Source: Rhododendron vialii
Lineage: Eukaryota; Streptophyta; Magnoliopsida; Ericales; Ericaceae
Assembly (NCBI RefSeq): GCF_030253575.1
Contig: NC_080564.1
Location: 3,020,501 to 3,084,500, forward strand
Reading direction: 5' to 3'
DNA length: 64,000 bases
Shown: piece by piece, positions 36,985 through 48,357 of the stretch
Position numbering within the stretch: position 1 is the first letter of the stretch
How the letters are laid out: every line of letters begins with the position of its first letter
Made by a program: the position numbers and the translations under genes
Notes under the pieces: model-generated
Database searches by the model: none
Told to the model about the DNA's origin: nothing
Seen by the model: the letters and a program-made list of their open reading frames with translations, nothing else

Positions 36985-38392
36985 AACCTCCTCCTCGGTT
37001 TCTGAAATGACACTGGCCTCCCTTACTTTTGCTAAGAATGTACATTTTCCCCCTTCTGTTAAGTTGAGCCCTAATGGCTTTATTCGTTTGTCATTTTAGT
37101 TTTGTTTTTGTTTTGTTTTTCAATCATTACCCTACTTCTTTTTCCAATCATTATCCTATTTTTTCAATTATTACTTTCACATTTCTCTCTATCTCTCTCC
37201 AATCATTACCCCTATCTTTAATCATTACTCTATTTCTCTCTTCACCTACTACCAAAACTGAATTAAACTAAACTCTCAACCAAAACACAACAAATGTTGT
37301 TAATTTTGATGGCTAAATGACATGGATGCCCATTCTCTTCATATATATGTCGTTAACAATGGGGAGTTATTTTGTCCTAATCCAGCATTACCATTGAAGT
37401 GCAAAAACTCTTTTTAGTTTGAACTAAATACTAATCCAACGAAACAATTAATTTCTTTTTTTTATTTGGTTTACTATTATTTTTTGAAAGAGATATCGAA
37501 ACTATTTATCTTGTAAAGAGTAAATACACAATGAAAGAGAATTTTTATTTTAAAAATGCCCCATAAAAGAGGAAAAAAAATAGTATGAGACTTCTACTTG
37601 AACTCTCATATGAGAGCCCTAAAACCAAATAAATTAAAAAGAAGAAGAAAAGGTCAAAAGTTCTGCAACCGTACCATTTGTCGTCTTGTACTTGGCTGGC
37701 TACAAGTGACTAGCGAGAGTGGCCTGGGGTATTTTGCTTAGTTGATTGTCGTGTGAGTTGGATGGGAAAATAAAACAAAGGCTCGTTACTATTACCAACA
37801 AGGGCTCGATTATATTATTGAGCCTGTACCAAAAAGTGGTTTAAGGATATAACATGCTCTATATTAATCCAGTGATTTGTAAAATCTAAAATAAGGGAAT
37901 TAAAAATACAAATTTAAGAAAAAAAATGTAAACCCAATGCACAAGGCTCCCGCTATTGCGGTGTTTGGAAAAGGGTTAGTGGAACTCCACCTTATAATAT
38001 AATTATCATCTCAAATTTAAAAAAAATATAGTCATCATCGTCAAGTTTTTTTTGGATACAATAGTCTTATTTGAAATTGAAATCTCAAATATTAGTTTAC
38101 TCAAATTTTTATGTTACAAGAAGGACCAATAAATTTTATTATGGGAGAATAAAAAATCTTGACTACATTATAGTTTGGGAAAAAAGAGGTCTACAATAAC
38201 AAGAGAGGCCAAAAGGGTATTTTGGACACTTTAATCACCGAATTTTGTGAAAATATTTAACAGCCATGTAATGGAAGGGGGCATCTTGATAAAGTCAGAA
38301 AAAACAAGGGAAGGCAGTGAAATTTCAGAAACCTGAAGGGAGGTCAGTGCTTGTGTCAAAAACCTCAGGGGAGGTCAGTGAAATTTACCCTT
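36985..38392. mobile_element. Probable degenerate TIR element
   Basis: Inverted end segments of about 75 bp: GGTTTCTGAAATGACACTGG...CCCCCTTCTGTTA on the left and TAATGGAAGGGGG...GAAATTTCAGAAACCTGA on the right. The right side has a repeated AAACCT(C/G)A(G/A)GG GAGGTCAGTG unit. No transposase frame inside. Boundaries approximate. Confidence 0.5.
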
Positions 38393-40089
38393 CAAGTTTT
38401 GAGACTGGAAGTTGATCAGAGAGTTGACTGCCCCACACCCAACATATTTAAACAAAGCTGCCCCACACCCACCATATTTAAGAGAAGCTTTAAACATCGC
38501 CAGATCGAGGACTGAAGAGAGAGAATGAAAATGTAGATAACATACGAGGGAAATATTTGCTGCTGCCTGCTGGGAGATACGTTCAGTACTTGGTTTCAGA
38601 AACGTACTTTAATACTCCCTCCGTCCCATTTTTATTGTTCATTTTCATTTTTCGTGTCGTTCTTTCAATGCTTTAATTTTTTATCATAATTTTTTAACAA
38701 TTAACCCCAAAAATTTTGATAAAAAATTAAACAAAAAGTTATGAAAATTAAAAAATACAAAAATAAGTTTAGAAGAAATTAAGCATCCTAAATTTCAGTG
38801 AACTATATCATCTATTGTTCATTTACTGAAATTTATAGTGGAGCCTATTGATAAGTACTGATACTTTCATGCTAGAATGCAAATATACAAGGACATACAT
38901 TAATTAGTAGGGGTGATTTCGGTTTGGTTTGGTTTGGTTTGGTTCGGTAAGGTTTGGAAATCGGTCCAGTCAGGGATTCCAGTCCGTCCGAAATATAAAG
39001 TTTCAATTTAATTTAAAGTATATAAACCAAGCTTCTACTAAGGGCTTCCTTAACTTGAGTAGCATTTCTCTCTTTTACTTTATATTTCACTTGTTTCTCT
39101 CTTTTATTACCTTTAGTCTTATTTCCTCCATGTTTTGAGGGTCTTTTTCCCAACAAAAAAAAATTCAAATATTCGAGGCAATTGATTGCTAAATTATAAC
39201 AATAATATACGTACTCACATTAGTTTCTCATTTTAGAAGGATTTTTGAAACAAATTCTTGAATTTTTGGTTCTAATCTAAAACTCTTAATAAATTTTGTG
39301 TCTGTGTCCCTTTGAAAAAAAATTGCCCTTGCATAATTGTTTTGTGCCATTAGAGAAATAAATTTTGTAAATGCACTTAGATTATGGGACGAAGGGATTA
39401 ACCTTTTGAATGCCCTGCAAAATAATTCTGAACCCTCCACTGACTCCGAACACTCAGTAGTGTTGGTGGCGGGAGTATTGGCAAATATAACACGGAGAGA
39501 CAAAAGTCCACTTTGATTCATGTGATTTAGACTACATACGGATCCTTCTTTTATACTTAAAAGTGTGCATATAATTTTTTGTGGTTTTAAAAATGTGCGG
39601 ATAGACTCTCTGCTATCATGTATTTTTTCCATATTAATGGATACAACACTAAAAGAACGATATGCACTCATCCTCTCCCTTGATTCTTCTTCTTCCGTAA
39701 ATAGTTTAACAAATACTACATTCATGTCAAAATTTGATAAAAAACCTCAAGGTAGAATTGAATTTATTAAGTATGAAATTAAAATTTTAAATTTGAATTT
39801 ACAAAGAATTTGATCATTAGGTAATTGATGCCTGATCGAGATGATTTTTTTATTTTTTTACAGAAATGCTCAATTCTTTATTTAATACATTACGAATGAC
39901 TTAGATTAGATTCTAGAGATGTGTGAAATACACATCTGTTAATATGGATAAAAAATATGACGGTAAGGAATCTATCCACTCCTTTTCAAAATCATGGTAG
40001 ATTATGTGTAGAATTTTGAATTATAGAGGGTGTATCTGCACATACCCAAATCACAGGGGGTAAAAGTGGACTTTTCCTCACAAAAATTA
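38393..40089. other. Intergenic, unknown ORF and small repeats
   Basis: A 33-bp unit starting GCTGCCCCACACCCA is duplicated in tandem at about 38428-38488. A single CTCCCTCCGTCCC terminus at about 38614 is a truncated Stowaway MITE. GGTTT repeats occur at about 38922-38945. A 165-codon frame on the minus strand (39228-39725) has no family I recognise and AT-rich composition; I would not call it a gene without transcript support. Confidence 0.45.
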
Positions 40090-40311
40090 CTCTCTCCGTC
40101 TCTACTTGTTTGTCCATTTTGGGAGTCCGTACCACTTTCAATTGATTATATTTTGCAATCTATAATGTTTTAGGTTATTTTAAAAATATCGTTTAAAAGA
40201 GTTCAGAGAGATCTATCAAATAAAATTCATATTGCATATAATCGGTATTTATAATTAGTTTTTTAACCGTTTAAGATAGAATGATGGACAATAGAATGAG
40301 CACGGAGGGAG
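40090..40311. mobile_element. Stowaway-type MITE (Tc1/mariner)
   Basis: 222 bp, ends CTCTCTCCGTCTC and GAGCACGGAGGGAG inverted, flanked by TA. Inner TTTGTCCATTTTG and ATGATGGACAATAG are partly paired. Lies about 215 bp upstream of the start codon at 40529. Confidence 0.75.
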
Positions 40312-40528
40312 TACTAGTCTCACTTCATTGAATCAGTACCCACTTCAAATTACTAACACTCTTTCACTCTTTTAGTTAACCAAGCGCGAGGAGGGGGAAC
40401 TTCGTCTACGTCACCGAAGTTGATCACCACCGGCAACCTACGCCCTTCCCGCCGCCTACCACAAAAGCTCATCAAAAAACAGTTCACTTGAGTATCCTCT
40501 CTCTCTCGGAGCACACCTCACGTACGGA

Positions 40529-41272
40529 ATGGAAGGTGCTAACTCCACCGAACCTCACGGAGAGAAAAAAGTCGATACCTTCACTGACAAACTTAGGAAG
40601 GCATACGAAAAAGCTGTAAGAATACAGTCGGGAGTACATGCCGATGCCAAGCAGCAGGAACCGGCTGAGCCAGAAGTCGCTAAGCCTGCAGACGTAGGAG
40701 CCGCGGTGGATGATAGCTTAAAGGCTCAGCGGCGACGACGGCAAAGGGAAAGTGACAGAGCCGACAAGAAAGAGAAAAGAAGGAAGGACAAAGCAATGGC
40801 TGTCCAAGTAAGCCAAGGCATGCTTCTGGAAGCCGCCTACCGAATAGGCGAAAAAGAAGCTGAAGACATGGTAACCTTGATGCATGCCTCTTCTCGGTTC
40901 GATTTGAGTAATCCTGGTTACTCAAATCTACGGGGACGGGCTTCAAGGAGTGGTTTTACCCATGACGAGCTGAATATTGTTGGGGAATTTGGATCACGTC
41001 TGACTCCTAAACAAGAGAACTGGAACAATTCCATTGAGGAGAACATACAAGATTCCGTCACCCATGTACATTCCAGGAACCCAGTCCACATGTAAGTAAA
41101 CATGGTATTTTATCTTGTGTTAAATGGCTAAATTTTCTTGCAAAAAAAAAAAAAAAAATCTTCATTAATTTAATTTTTTTTGTTCATACAGATGCAGAAG
41201 TTAACCACTTGAAAGAGAGAATGTGGGAGTCCCTGAATCTTAAAAAGACGAAGCTACAATTTGCCGGACAAG

Positions 41273-41306
<34 letters not shown>

Positions 41307-41329
41307 GAAGCTACAATTTGCCGGACAAG

Positions 41330-41367
<38 letters not shown>

Positions 41368-41523
41368 TCCTTTTTAATTTCTGTGTCATCTGAATCCTCC
41401 AACGCCGTCTACACACCTCTTAATGATCTTCACAAAAGCTTCCATCCTGCAGCTAGCATAGAAATGATGGAAGGAGTTAAAAGGCAAACCTCAAAATTAC
41501 GAATAAAAGAAGTAGAAATATGA
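40529..41523 (+). pseudogene. Unrecognised gene, 5' exon plus frameshifted 3' exon (left arm)
   Basis: Exon 1 runs from ATG 40529 to about 41091 (donor GTAAGT) and exon 2 from about 41192 to TGA 41521-41523. The first ~90 residues are charged, with a basic Arg/Lys-rich segment (QRRRRQRE...KKEKRRKDK). The conserved part follows (GFTHDELNIVGEFGSRLTP, WNNSIEENIQDSV). I do not recognise the family. Relative to the right-arm copy, 29 bp are missing after codon THV, so this copy runs out of frame to a stop at 41093. Exon 2 has a duplicated block of about 56 bp with two CT microsatellites. The palindrome begins inside exon 1 at about 40931, so everything 5' of that is single-copy. Exon 2 up to LQFAGQ ends at a possible donor in phase 0, matching the phase of the kinase-like exon at 43477, so the two could be one gene (inference). 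Confidence 0.6.
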
Positions 41524-41606
41524 TATAACCGCCTTGAAACAGAGAGAATTAACTTCTCGTGTGTTGTGACCACAAAGAGGACTGAATTTTTGTGGTCTTG
41601 ATCAAG

Positions 41607-41842
41607 AGAAATTTTTTGTAGCAAATTGGGTACCACGTGGTACCTAACGCACACATTCAAGCCGTCCAAAAATGTACCTGACGGTCCGGATTGAAAGTTC
41701 CGAACGGATTTTCAAAAAAAGAAAAAGAAAAGGAAAAGTGTTTTCAATCCGGATCGTCGGTTGTATTTTTAGACAGCCCGTATATGTGCGTCGGGTACCA
41801 TGTCAACAGTACCCTATTTGCACCCAAAAAAATTTCCTTCAT
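41607..41842. mobile_element. MITE in palindrome arm (mirror at about 49992-50227)
   Basis: Ends AGAAATTTTTTGTAGCAAAT and ATTTGCACCCAAAAAAATTT are inverted, with inner GGGTACCACGTGGTACC and GGGTACCATG words. The interior has paired CCGTCC and CCGGATTGAAA motifs. Present in both arms, so it predates the inverted duplication. Confidence 0.65.
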
Positions 41843-41962
41843 CAAAATAAAACCAATTAACTAACAGAGAAAGGGGTCCTTGGTACCACTAACATAGTAT
41901 TTACAAAAATGCTTCAGGCAATACTATATATGTACTGATCATGTGCCTAATTTTTCCAAGAG

Positions 41963-42245
41963 TAGTGTTATATGTACCGACCACCACCATCTTAAAATCG
42001 TACTGACGGCCTTGCCGGGCCCACTCTGGCCACCATACATATATATGCGAAAATATGGTGTTTTGATTGAGCACCCTACACGCATCGGATGCCGTTGATT
42101 CCCGTGAGAGCCCCCTTATTTTTTTTTATTATAAAATTTAAGACGGCTCAGATCGACCGTCTGGTGGCCGGAGTGGGACTGACAAGGCCATCGATACGAT
42201 TTCGGGATGGTGGTAGTCGGTACCAATATCTTTACTATTTTTCCA
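41963..42245. mobile_element. MITE in palindrome arm (mirror at about 49589-49871)
   Basis: Terminal inverted repeats of about 65 bp: GTACCGACCACCACCATC...CACTCTGGCCACCA pairs with TGGTGGCCGGAGTGGGAC (approximate) ... GATGGTGGTAGTCGGTACC. Present in both arms. Confidence 0.7.
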
Positions 42246-43476
42246 AGTTAGGAAGTCTAATTAAACAAGCCCTATTTCAGGCCCAAGTTCAGTACTAAAC
42301 TAAAATATGCTAACAAACAAGGCAAGAGGATGGTAAAGCTCGGGTCAGCTTGAATAAAACTATTGCGATTTGATTGAACCACAAACTATTTTGGTCAGCT
42401 TGGGGTGCTTAACTATTTGGAACTTTAGGCAATCCATGAATTTAATTGAACCACAAAAAGATGTTTCAAAATATATGCTTGCAATTTCAATGATATTAAT
42501 TTAACCCCTTAGCTTTTTTTAATTAATAAAGTGTATAAGGATAACAACCTAGATTAGACCCATGTTGATTGGCGAATTCGTATTGAAACCATGACACTTT
42601 TTAGTTTTGATTTGATGAAGTTTTGATAGTATTCCTGATTGGTCCATGCACATGAACCATTTATACACAAACATTTTTATTGTATTGGAAGATTATTGCT
42701 TCATTTGCATATATACATCTAATTGTTGTTTGGTGTTACATGCACCTAAACTTAGGAGATAGACACAAATGTCATATTATTTGAAGGTATTGTTCCAAAA
42801 TATTTTAGTTGGCATCTTGCCGATATAGGTACGTATTTCTAGCTAGGGGGTTGAGAATTAAGCACATGCATGATTGGCCGGAGTGTAGTGTAGATATCAA
42901 CTTGGCTAGCTAGTGGGAATTCACATTCTTTAGCAATGATGCTACTTACCGCTCACCAATTTAAGAAGTACTTGACTAATCTTCTTGTCGACATCAAAAG
43001 AAAAAAGGAACTTCGTTTTTAGAGTACTCTTATTTTCTTAATATGCTTCCTACTGTTTTAGGTAGGATCTCTCTTTTTACATCATTTGGGCATTCTTTAT
43101 GCATAGTTTGTTAAAGGAACTGATATGTGTTAAAATGATCAGTCTCAAATATGCACACGTGTATGAAAAATATTCTTCATTTGTTAGGTTTAAATAGGTT
43201 TCATTGGAGACCAATATCTCCAAATTAAGTGGTTGTTTCACACAAGTGATCTCATCTAGCAAACTAAGCTGTAGGATTATTGTTGCTTTGAGCTATTTTC
43301 AAGTAGGTTTCTCTTGGGAAATTTGTGTGTTAAAAGACCACGAAACACACCACTTTAGTTGCTCTGATCCGGCTAACCCACATTGTAATATCAATTAATT
43401 AAATTACAAATAACTCACACATGGAGCAGTGTCCATAATTCGATTCTTATTTTTTAATTGTTTCGCATTCTTTTAG

Positions 43477-45704
43477 GGTTGGGGTGGAGGCAGCTTGAGT
43501 GAATGGATTCAAGAACACAGAAACCTGATTGTTCAACCCCTCAATTGTGAAACCTTTATGGAATACCGGCTAACCGATCTTGCCCGAAATGTACTAAGGT
43601 TAGTACTACTCTTGAGATTATTGCATTTAATTGTTTCCCACAGTTTTCACACTTCTTCGACGAACAAACTTATCCCATTGTAAAACAGAATTAAGTTACA
43701 TACATTGTAGAGCCGTTCTAGCCCTTACATGGGCTGCTTTCACTACCAGCCTAGCTACCTTAGCAACCTTTATACATAATTAAAGGAGGAACACAAAACA
43801 CAAAAGTCCATAAGAGCTTCTCGTAGACTAACATCAGCTCCTAAAGGATTACAAAGACTCTGAATAGATACAATACAATCAGTTTGAATACACCGATCAC
43901 AAGCACGTTGAAGAGCCAATAATTCTGTTTGCAACTGGAACTTTGGCCACAAACCCAACCTTACCCCATTTATCAAAACCAAACTGATTTACTAAATAGG
44001 CAAATTTAACCGAAAAAACTCCATTTGTATTAAACTCCCTAATTATTTCATCCTCCACGTTGCGAACAGGAATATGCAAGCTCTTAATCCTCTGAGCTAC
44101 CTCACTAGGAAATGGCATAGAAACGAGAGGATCCCTCCATTGTCTCGAATGAAAATCAAACAAATCTGCCACTCTAAAATTAATGATGTAACTCTCCATA
44201 CTTCTTCCCTTGTAAGGGTTAGCCACTTTAGTTATCCGCTCATCTCTAAATAAATTAGTAGTTAACCCATTACCCATTTTGAACCTTTCAACAACAACTT
44301 CCGACCCTATAAAATACTCCGCCAACCCCATGACGAAATTGAGACAACTTCTGTATCTAAAACCCTTATTCGATTACAATATTTTTCCAACAAAACTGCA
44401 GCTAGCAAACCGTCAGTGTCTTTAAGAATCCTCCAGGCCATCTTAGCAAGTAACGCCTAAGTGTCTTTAAGAATCCTCCAGGCCATCTTAGCAAGTAACG
44501 CCTGATTCAGGCAAGCAAGATCACGTAAACCTAACCCTCCCTTACTCTTTGGCAAGCAACAAACCCTCCAACTTCGCCAAGCTAAGCCTTTCTCCTTATC
44601 ACCATATCACAAAAAACGAGCCACCATACTCTTAACTTTATATAAAAAATACAAAGGAGCCCTAAACACTGATAACAAATAATTGGGGATAAGGCAACAT
44701 AACATGCCTTCACACTTTGATAGGCTCTACTATTTGTTTGTATTTTGCAGGCAAATCATGAAAGAGGTTCGATACTTTCATGAAAATAAGTTGAAACCTT
44801 ACGGCCTCGATGAAGAAAACATCTTCGTATCGACTACTCATGAGGTCCACATTGTGGAACCTAATTCTCAAAAGGGTCACGATAGTACTTCTTGTGCAAA
44901 AGATTGTGCAGCGTTGAGGAAAGTGATCATTTCAATGATTGGTGGCAACCAAACTCCAAAAGATGTTGCACATCTTAAAAATTTGTTGAACCAAACCAAT
45001 CCTTTGTAAGAAATCTTCAACTTTTGCTTCCTTTGTGTATGTTATAAGTATTACCTAAAATTAAAAGTGCATCTATATAAACCAATTTAATTCTTTGATC
45101 CATGCCGCTTGTCAAATTTGTAGGAAAAATCATGACACCATTTTTAACCATCCGTGTTTGTGGAGCCAACAGGAGATGATGAGGAACATTTTTATTTTTC
45201 GAATGGTACCTCGAACTAAGTCAAAGGAATTAGTGGAGCATTTTTTTGATAATGCAAGTCGTATACCCAAATACGAAACATCAGATTGGACAAGTAGGAT
45301 ACCCATAGGATCAACCTATGAGCGCAGCTATAAAGAATGGCAGAATGATTTGGAAGGAGAACTCAAAAAGGATTTTCGGCATGAAAAAGGAAAAAAAAAC
45401 TACGTCCAGTTGATTTCTACATTTTAACCTACATGAGGAATTGCGTGCAGCATGCATATCGAGAAGTGGTAAGCCATTGCAATTGTGTTTGTTTTTTATT
45501 TTGATTGTTTCGTTGTGATCTCTCACATTTTCATTTTTGTAGGGTATCCGGTACCGGTACCGGAAGACACCGCTAGAGATTGAGAACGAACTCTTCGTGA
45601 TGTTCCCAACAATCATGTGTTGTTTTGTAGAGCACGCGATCGGTGCGACCGGCATTGAAAAAGGTAGTATGAGTCATGGCATGCAATTTGAGTTACCTTT
45701 GTAG
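43477..45704 (+). pseudogene. KEN-domain (IRE1/RNase L-like) pseudokinase gene, left arm
   Basis: Exons 43477-43598, 44751-45005, 45124-45468 and 45543-45704 (TAG). Exons 1-2 give a kinase C-lobe-like segment (SLSEWIQEH, VLRQIMKEVRYFHENKL, DEENIFVS, KDCAALRKVI). The HRDLKPQN region is replaced by KLKPYGLDEEN, so the catalytic Asp is absent. Exons 3-4 match the KEN ribonuclease fold: HPCLWSQQEMMRNIFIF, then YMRNCVQHAY, which keeps Arg-Asn and a His five residues after the Arg, as in the IRE1 active site, then ENELFVMFP. Exon 3 needs a 1-nt shift at an A-run (about 45391) to join its two halves. Known KEN proteins (IRE1, RNase L) cleave RNA in stress or antiviral responses. No lumenal sensor, transmembrane segment or kinase N-lobe was found. 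Intron 1 carries an antisense LINE fragment. Confidence 0.7.
43760..44630 (-). pseudogene. LINE ORF2 fragment inside the KEN-gene intron, left arm
   Basis: On the minus strand the typical L1 3' region is seen: KSKGGLGLRDLACLNQALL then KMAWRIL (end of RT), SSWGWRSIL, then FRDERIT...HSRQWRDPLV...NAEDEII-like (zf-RVT region), then LQTELLALQRACD (RNase H). Several frame breaks. A 45-bp unit (GTGTCTTTAAGAATCC...) is tandemly duplicated at 44416-44503. Confidence 0.75.
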
Positions 45705-45860
45705 TTTTAGCATGGAAATTACATACTAAAATTTATTTTTCATTAATACTAAAATTTATTTTTCATTAATTGACAGGAAACTGGGAGATTTAAAACAAAT
45801 TTGATCGAGGGTATCTACTGGTGGTATTGTCTTTATAGTTTGTAGATGGGCAACTTCGCT

Positions 45861-45967
45861 CTCAACTTAACTCAACTTCGCTCAATTTGATCTAATCAGA
45901 TAATTTCCTCTCTAGTCCACTAATAATTTCAATGACAAAACCTCCTAACATAGTAAGTGTTAAGTTG
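45861..45967. other. Spacer (loop) at the centre of the palindrome
   Basis: About 107 bp between strict arms, or about 87 bp if a 2-bp offset is allowed (CAACTTAAC pairs further). It contains imperfect internal repeats of CAACTTCGCTC and CAACTTAACTC. No gene. Confidence 0.85.
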
Positions 45968-46123
45968 AGCGAAGTTGCCCATCTACAAACTATAAAGACA
46001 ATACCACCAGTAGATACCCTCGATCAAATTTATTTTAAATCTCCCAATTTCCTGTCAATTAATGAAAAATAAATTTTAGTATTAATGAAAAATAAATTTT
46101 AGTATGTAATTTCCATGCTAAAA

Positions 46124-48357
46124 CTACAAAGGTAACTCAAATTGCATGCCATGACTCATACTACCTTTTTCAATGCCGGTCGCACCGATCGCGTGCTCTA
46201 CAAAACAGCACATGATTGTTGGGAACATCACGAAGAGTTCATTCTCAATCTCTAGCGGTGTCTTCCGGTACCGGTACCGGATACCCTACAAAAATGAAAA
46301 TGTGAGAGATCACAACGAAACAATCAAAATAAAAAACAAACACAATTGCAATGGCTTACCACTTCTCGATATGCATGCTGCACGCAATTCCTCATGTAGG
46401 TTAAAATGTACTCTAGAAACCAACTGGACGTGGGTTTTTTTTCCCTTTTTCATGCCGAAAATCCTTTTTGAGTTCTCCTTCCAAATCATTCTGCCATTCT
46501 TTATAGCTGCGCTCATAGGTTGATCCTATGGGTATCCTACTTGTCCAATCTGATATTTCGTATTTGGGTATACGACTTGCATTATCAAAAAAATGCTCCA
46601 CTAATTCCTTTGACTTAGTTCGAGGTACCATTCGAAAAATAAAAATGTTCCTCATCATCTCCTGTTGGCTCCACAAACATGGATGGTTAAAAATGGTGTC
46701 ATGATTTTTCCTACAAATTTGACAAGCGGCGTGGATCAAAGAATTAAATTGGTTTATATAGATGCACTTTTAATTTTAGGTAATACTTATAACATACACA
46801 AAGGAAGCAAAAGTTGAAGATTTCTTACAAAGGATTGGTTTGGTTCAACAAATTTTTAAGATGTGCAACATCTTTTGGAGTTTGGTTGCCACCAATCATT
46901 GAAATGATCACTTTCCTCAACGCTGCACAATCTTTTGCACAAGAAGTACTATCGTGACCCTTTTGAGAATTAGGTTCCACAATGTGGACCTCATGAGTAG
47001 TCGATACGAAGATGTTTTCTTCATCGAGGCCGTAAGGTTTCAACTTATTTTCATGAAAGTATCGAACCTCTTTCATGATTTGCCAGCAAAATACAAACAA
47101 ATAGTGGAGCCTATCAAAGTGTGAAGGCATGTTATGTTGCCTTATCCCCAATTATTTGTTATCAGTGTTTAGGGCTCCTTTGTATTTTTTATATAAAGTT
47201 AAGAGTATGGTGGCTCGTTTTTTGTGATATGGTGATAAGGAGAAAGGCTTAGCTTGGCGAAGTTGGAGGGTTTGTTGCTTGCCAAAGAGTAAGGGAGGGT
47301 TAGGTTTACGTGATCTTGCTTGCCTGAATCAGGCGTTACTTGCTAAGATGGCCTGGAGGATTCTTAAAGACACTTAGGCGTTACTTGCTAAGATGGCCTG
47401 GAGGATTCTTAAAGACACTGACGGTTTGCTAGCTGCAGTTTTGTTGGAAAAATATTGTAATCGAATAAGGGTTTTAGATACAGAAGTTGTCTCAATTTCG
47501 TCATGGGGTTGGCGGAGTATTTTATAGGGTCGGAAGTTGTTGTTGAAAGGTTCAAAATGGGTAATGGGTTAACTACTAATTTATTTAGAGATGAGCGGAT
47601 AACTAAAGTGGCTAACCCTTACAAGGGAAGAAGTATGGAGAGTTACATCATTAATTTTAGAGTGGCAGATTTGTTTGATTTTCATTCGAGACAATGGAGG
47701 GATCCTCTCGTTTCTATGCCATTTCCTAGTGAGGTAGCTCAGAGGATTAAGAGCTTGCATATTCCTGTTCGCAACGTGGAGGATGAAATAATTAGGGAGT
47801 TTAATACAAATGGAGTTTTTTCGGTTAAATTTGCCTATTTAGTAAATCAGTTTGGTTTTGATAAATGGGGTAAGGTTGGGTTTGTGGCCAAAGTTCCAGT
47901 TGCAAACAGAATTATTGGCTCTTCAACGTGCTTGTGATCGGTGTATTCAAACTGATTGTATTGTATCTATTCAGAGTCTTTGTAATCCTTTAGGAGCTGA
48001 TGTTAGTCTACGAGAAGCTCTTATGGACTTTTGTGTTTTGTGTTCCTCCTTTAATTATGTATAAAGGTTGCTAAGGTAGCTAGGCTGGTAGTGAAAGCAG
48101 CCCATGTAAGGGCTAGAACGGCTCTACAATGTATGTAACTTAATTCTGTTTTACAATGGGATAAGTTTGTTCGTCGAAGAAGTGTGAAAACTGTGGGAAA
48201 CAATTAAATGCAATAATCTCAAGAGTAGTACTAACCTTAGTACATTTCGGGCAAGATCGGTTAGCCGGTATTCCATAAAGGTTTCACAATTGAGGGGTTG
48301 AACAATCAGGTTTCTGTGTTCTTGAATCCATTCACTCAAGCTGCCTCCACCCCAACC
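46124..48357 (-). pseudogene. KEN-domain pseudokinase gene, right arm
   Basis: Mirror copy with exons at about 48357-48236, 47083-46829, 46710-46360 and 46285-46124. Proteins are almost the same as in the left arm. Specific damage: the acceptor of the second exon reads TTGCTGG instead of TTGCAGG, so normal splicing into the kinase-like exon should fail. The exon 3 A-run region differs by several bases and is also out of frame between the two KEN halves. The active-site-like RN...H and the ENELFVMFP tail are retained. Confidence 0.7.
47204..48074 (+). pseudogene. LINE ORF2 fragment, right arm
   Basis: Mirror of 43760-44630; the 144-codon zf-RVT frame (47503-47937) and the RNase H frame (47852-48064) are residue-for-residue the same as on the left, and the 45-bp tandem duplication is also present. 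The insertion and its decay therefore predate formation of the palindrome. Confidence 0.75.

Larger units (their letters stand above)
40931..45860 (+). repeat. Left arm of a ~10-kb palindrome
   Basis: The left arm is the inverted copy of 45968-50871. In the central region left and right coordinates sum to 91834 (91828 inside the KEN exons), and several frames of 60-144 codons are identical between arms. Outer homology starts at CGGGGAC...GCTTCAAGG, in the middle of an exon. Left-specific differences are a 29-bp deletion near 41066, a block of about 56 bp duplicated at 41250-41310, and scattered SNPs. Confidence 0.97.

Noticed and set aside
39228..39725. 165-codon minus-strand frame
   Set aside because: No recognisable domain, AT-rich composition, no nearby promoter or splice partner, and surrounded by repeats. 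Mentioned only as an unknown frame.
43204..43398. Small frames mirrored in both palindrome arms (also 43077-43262)
   Set aside because: They are the same DNA seen twice in inverted orientation; they overlap each other on opposite strands and have no family match.
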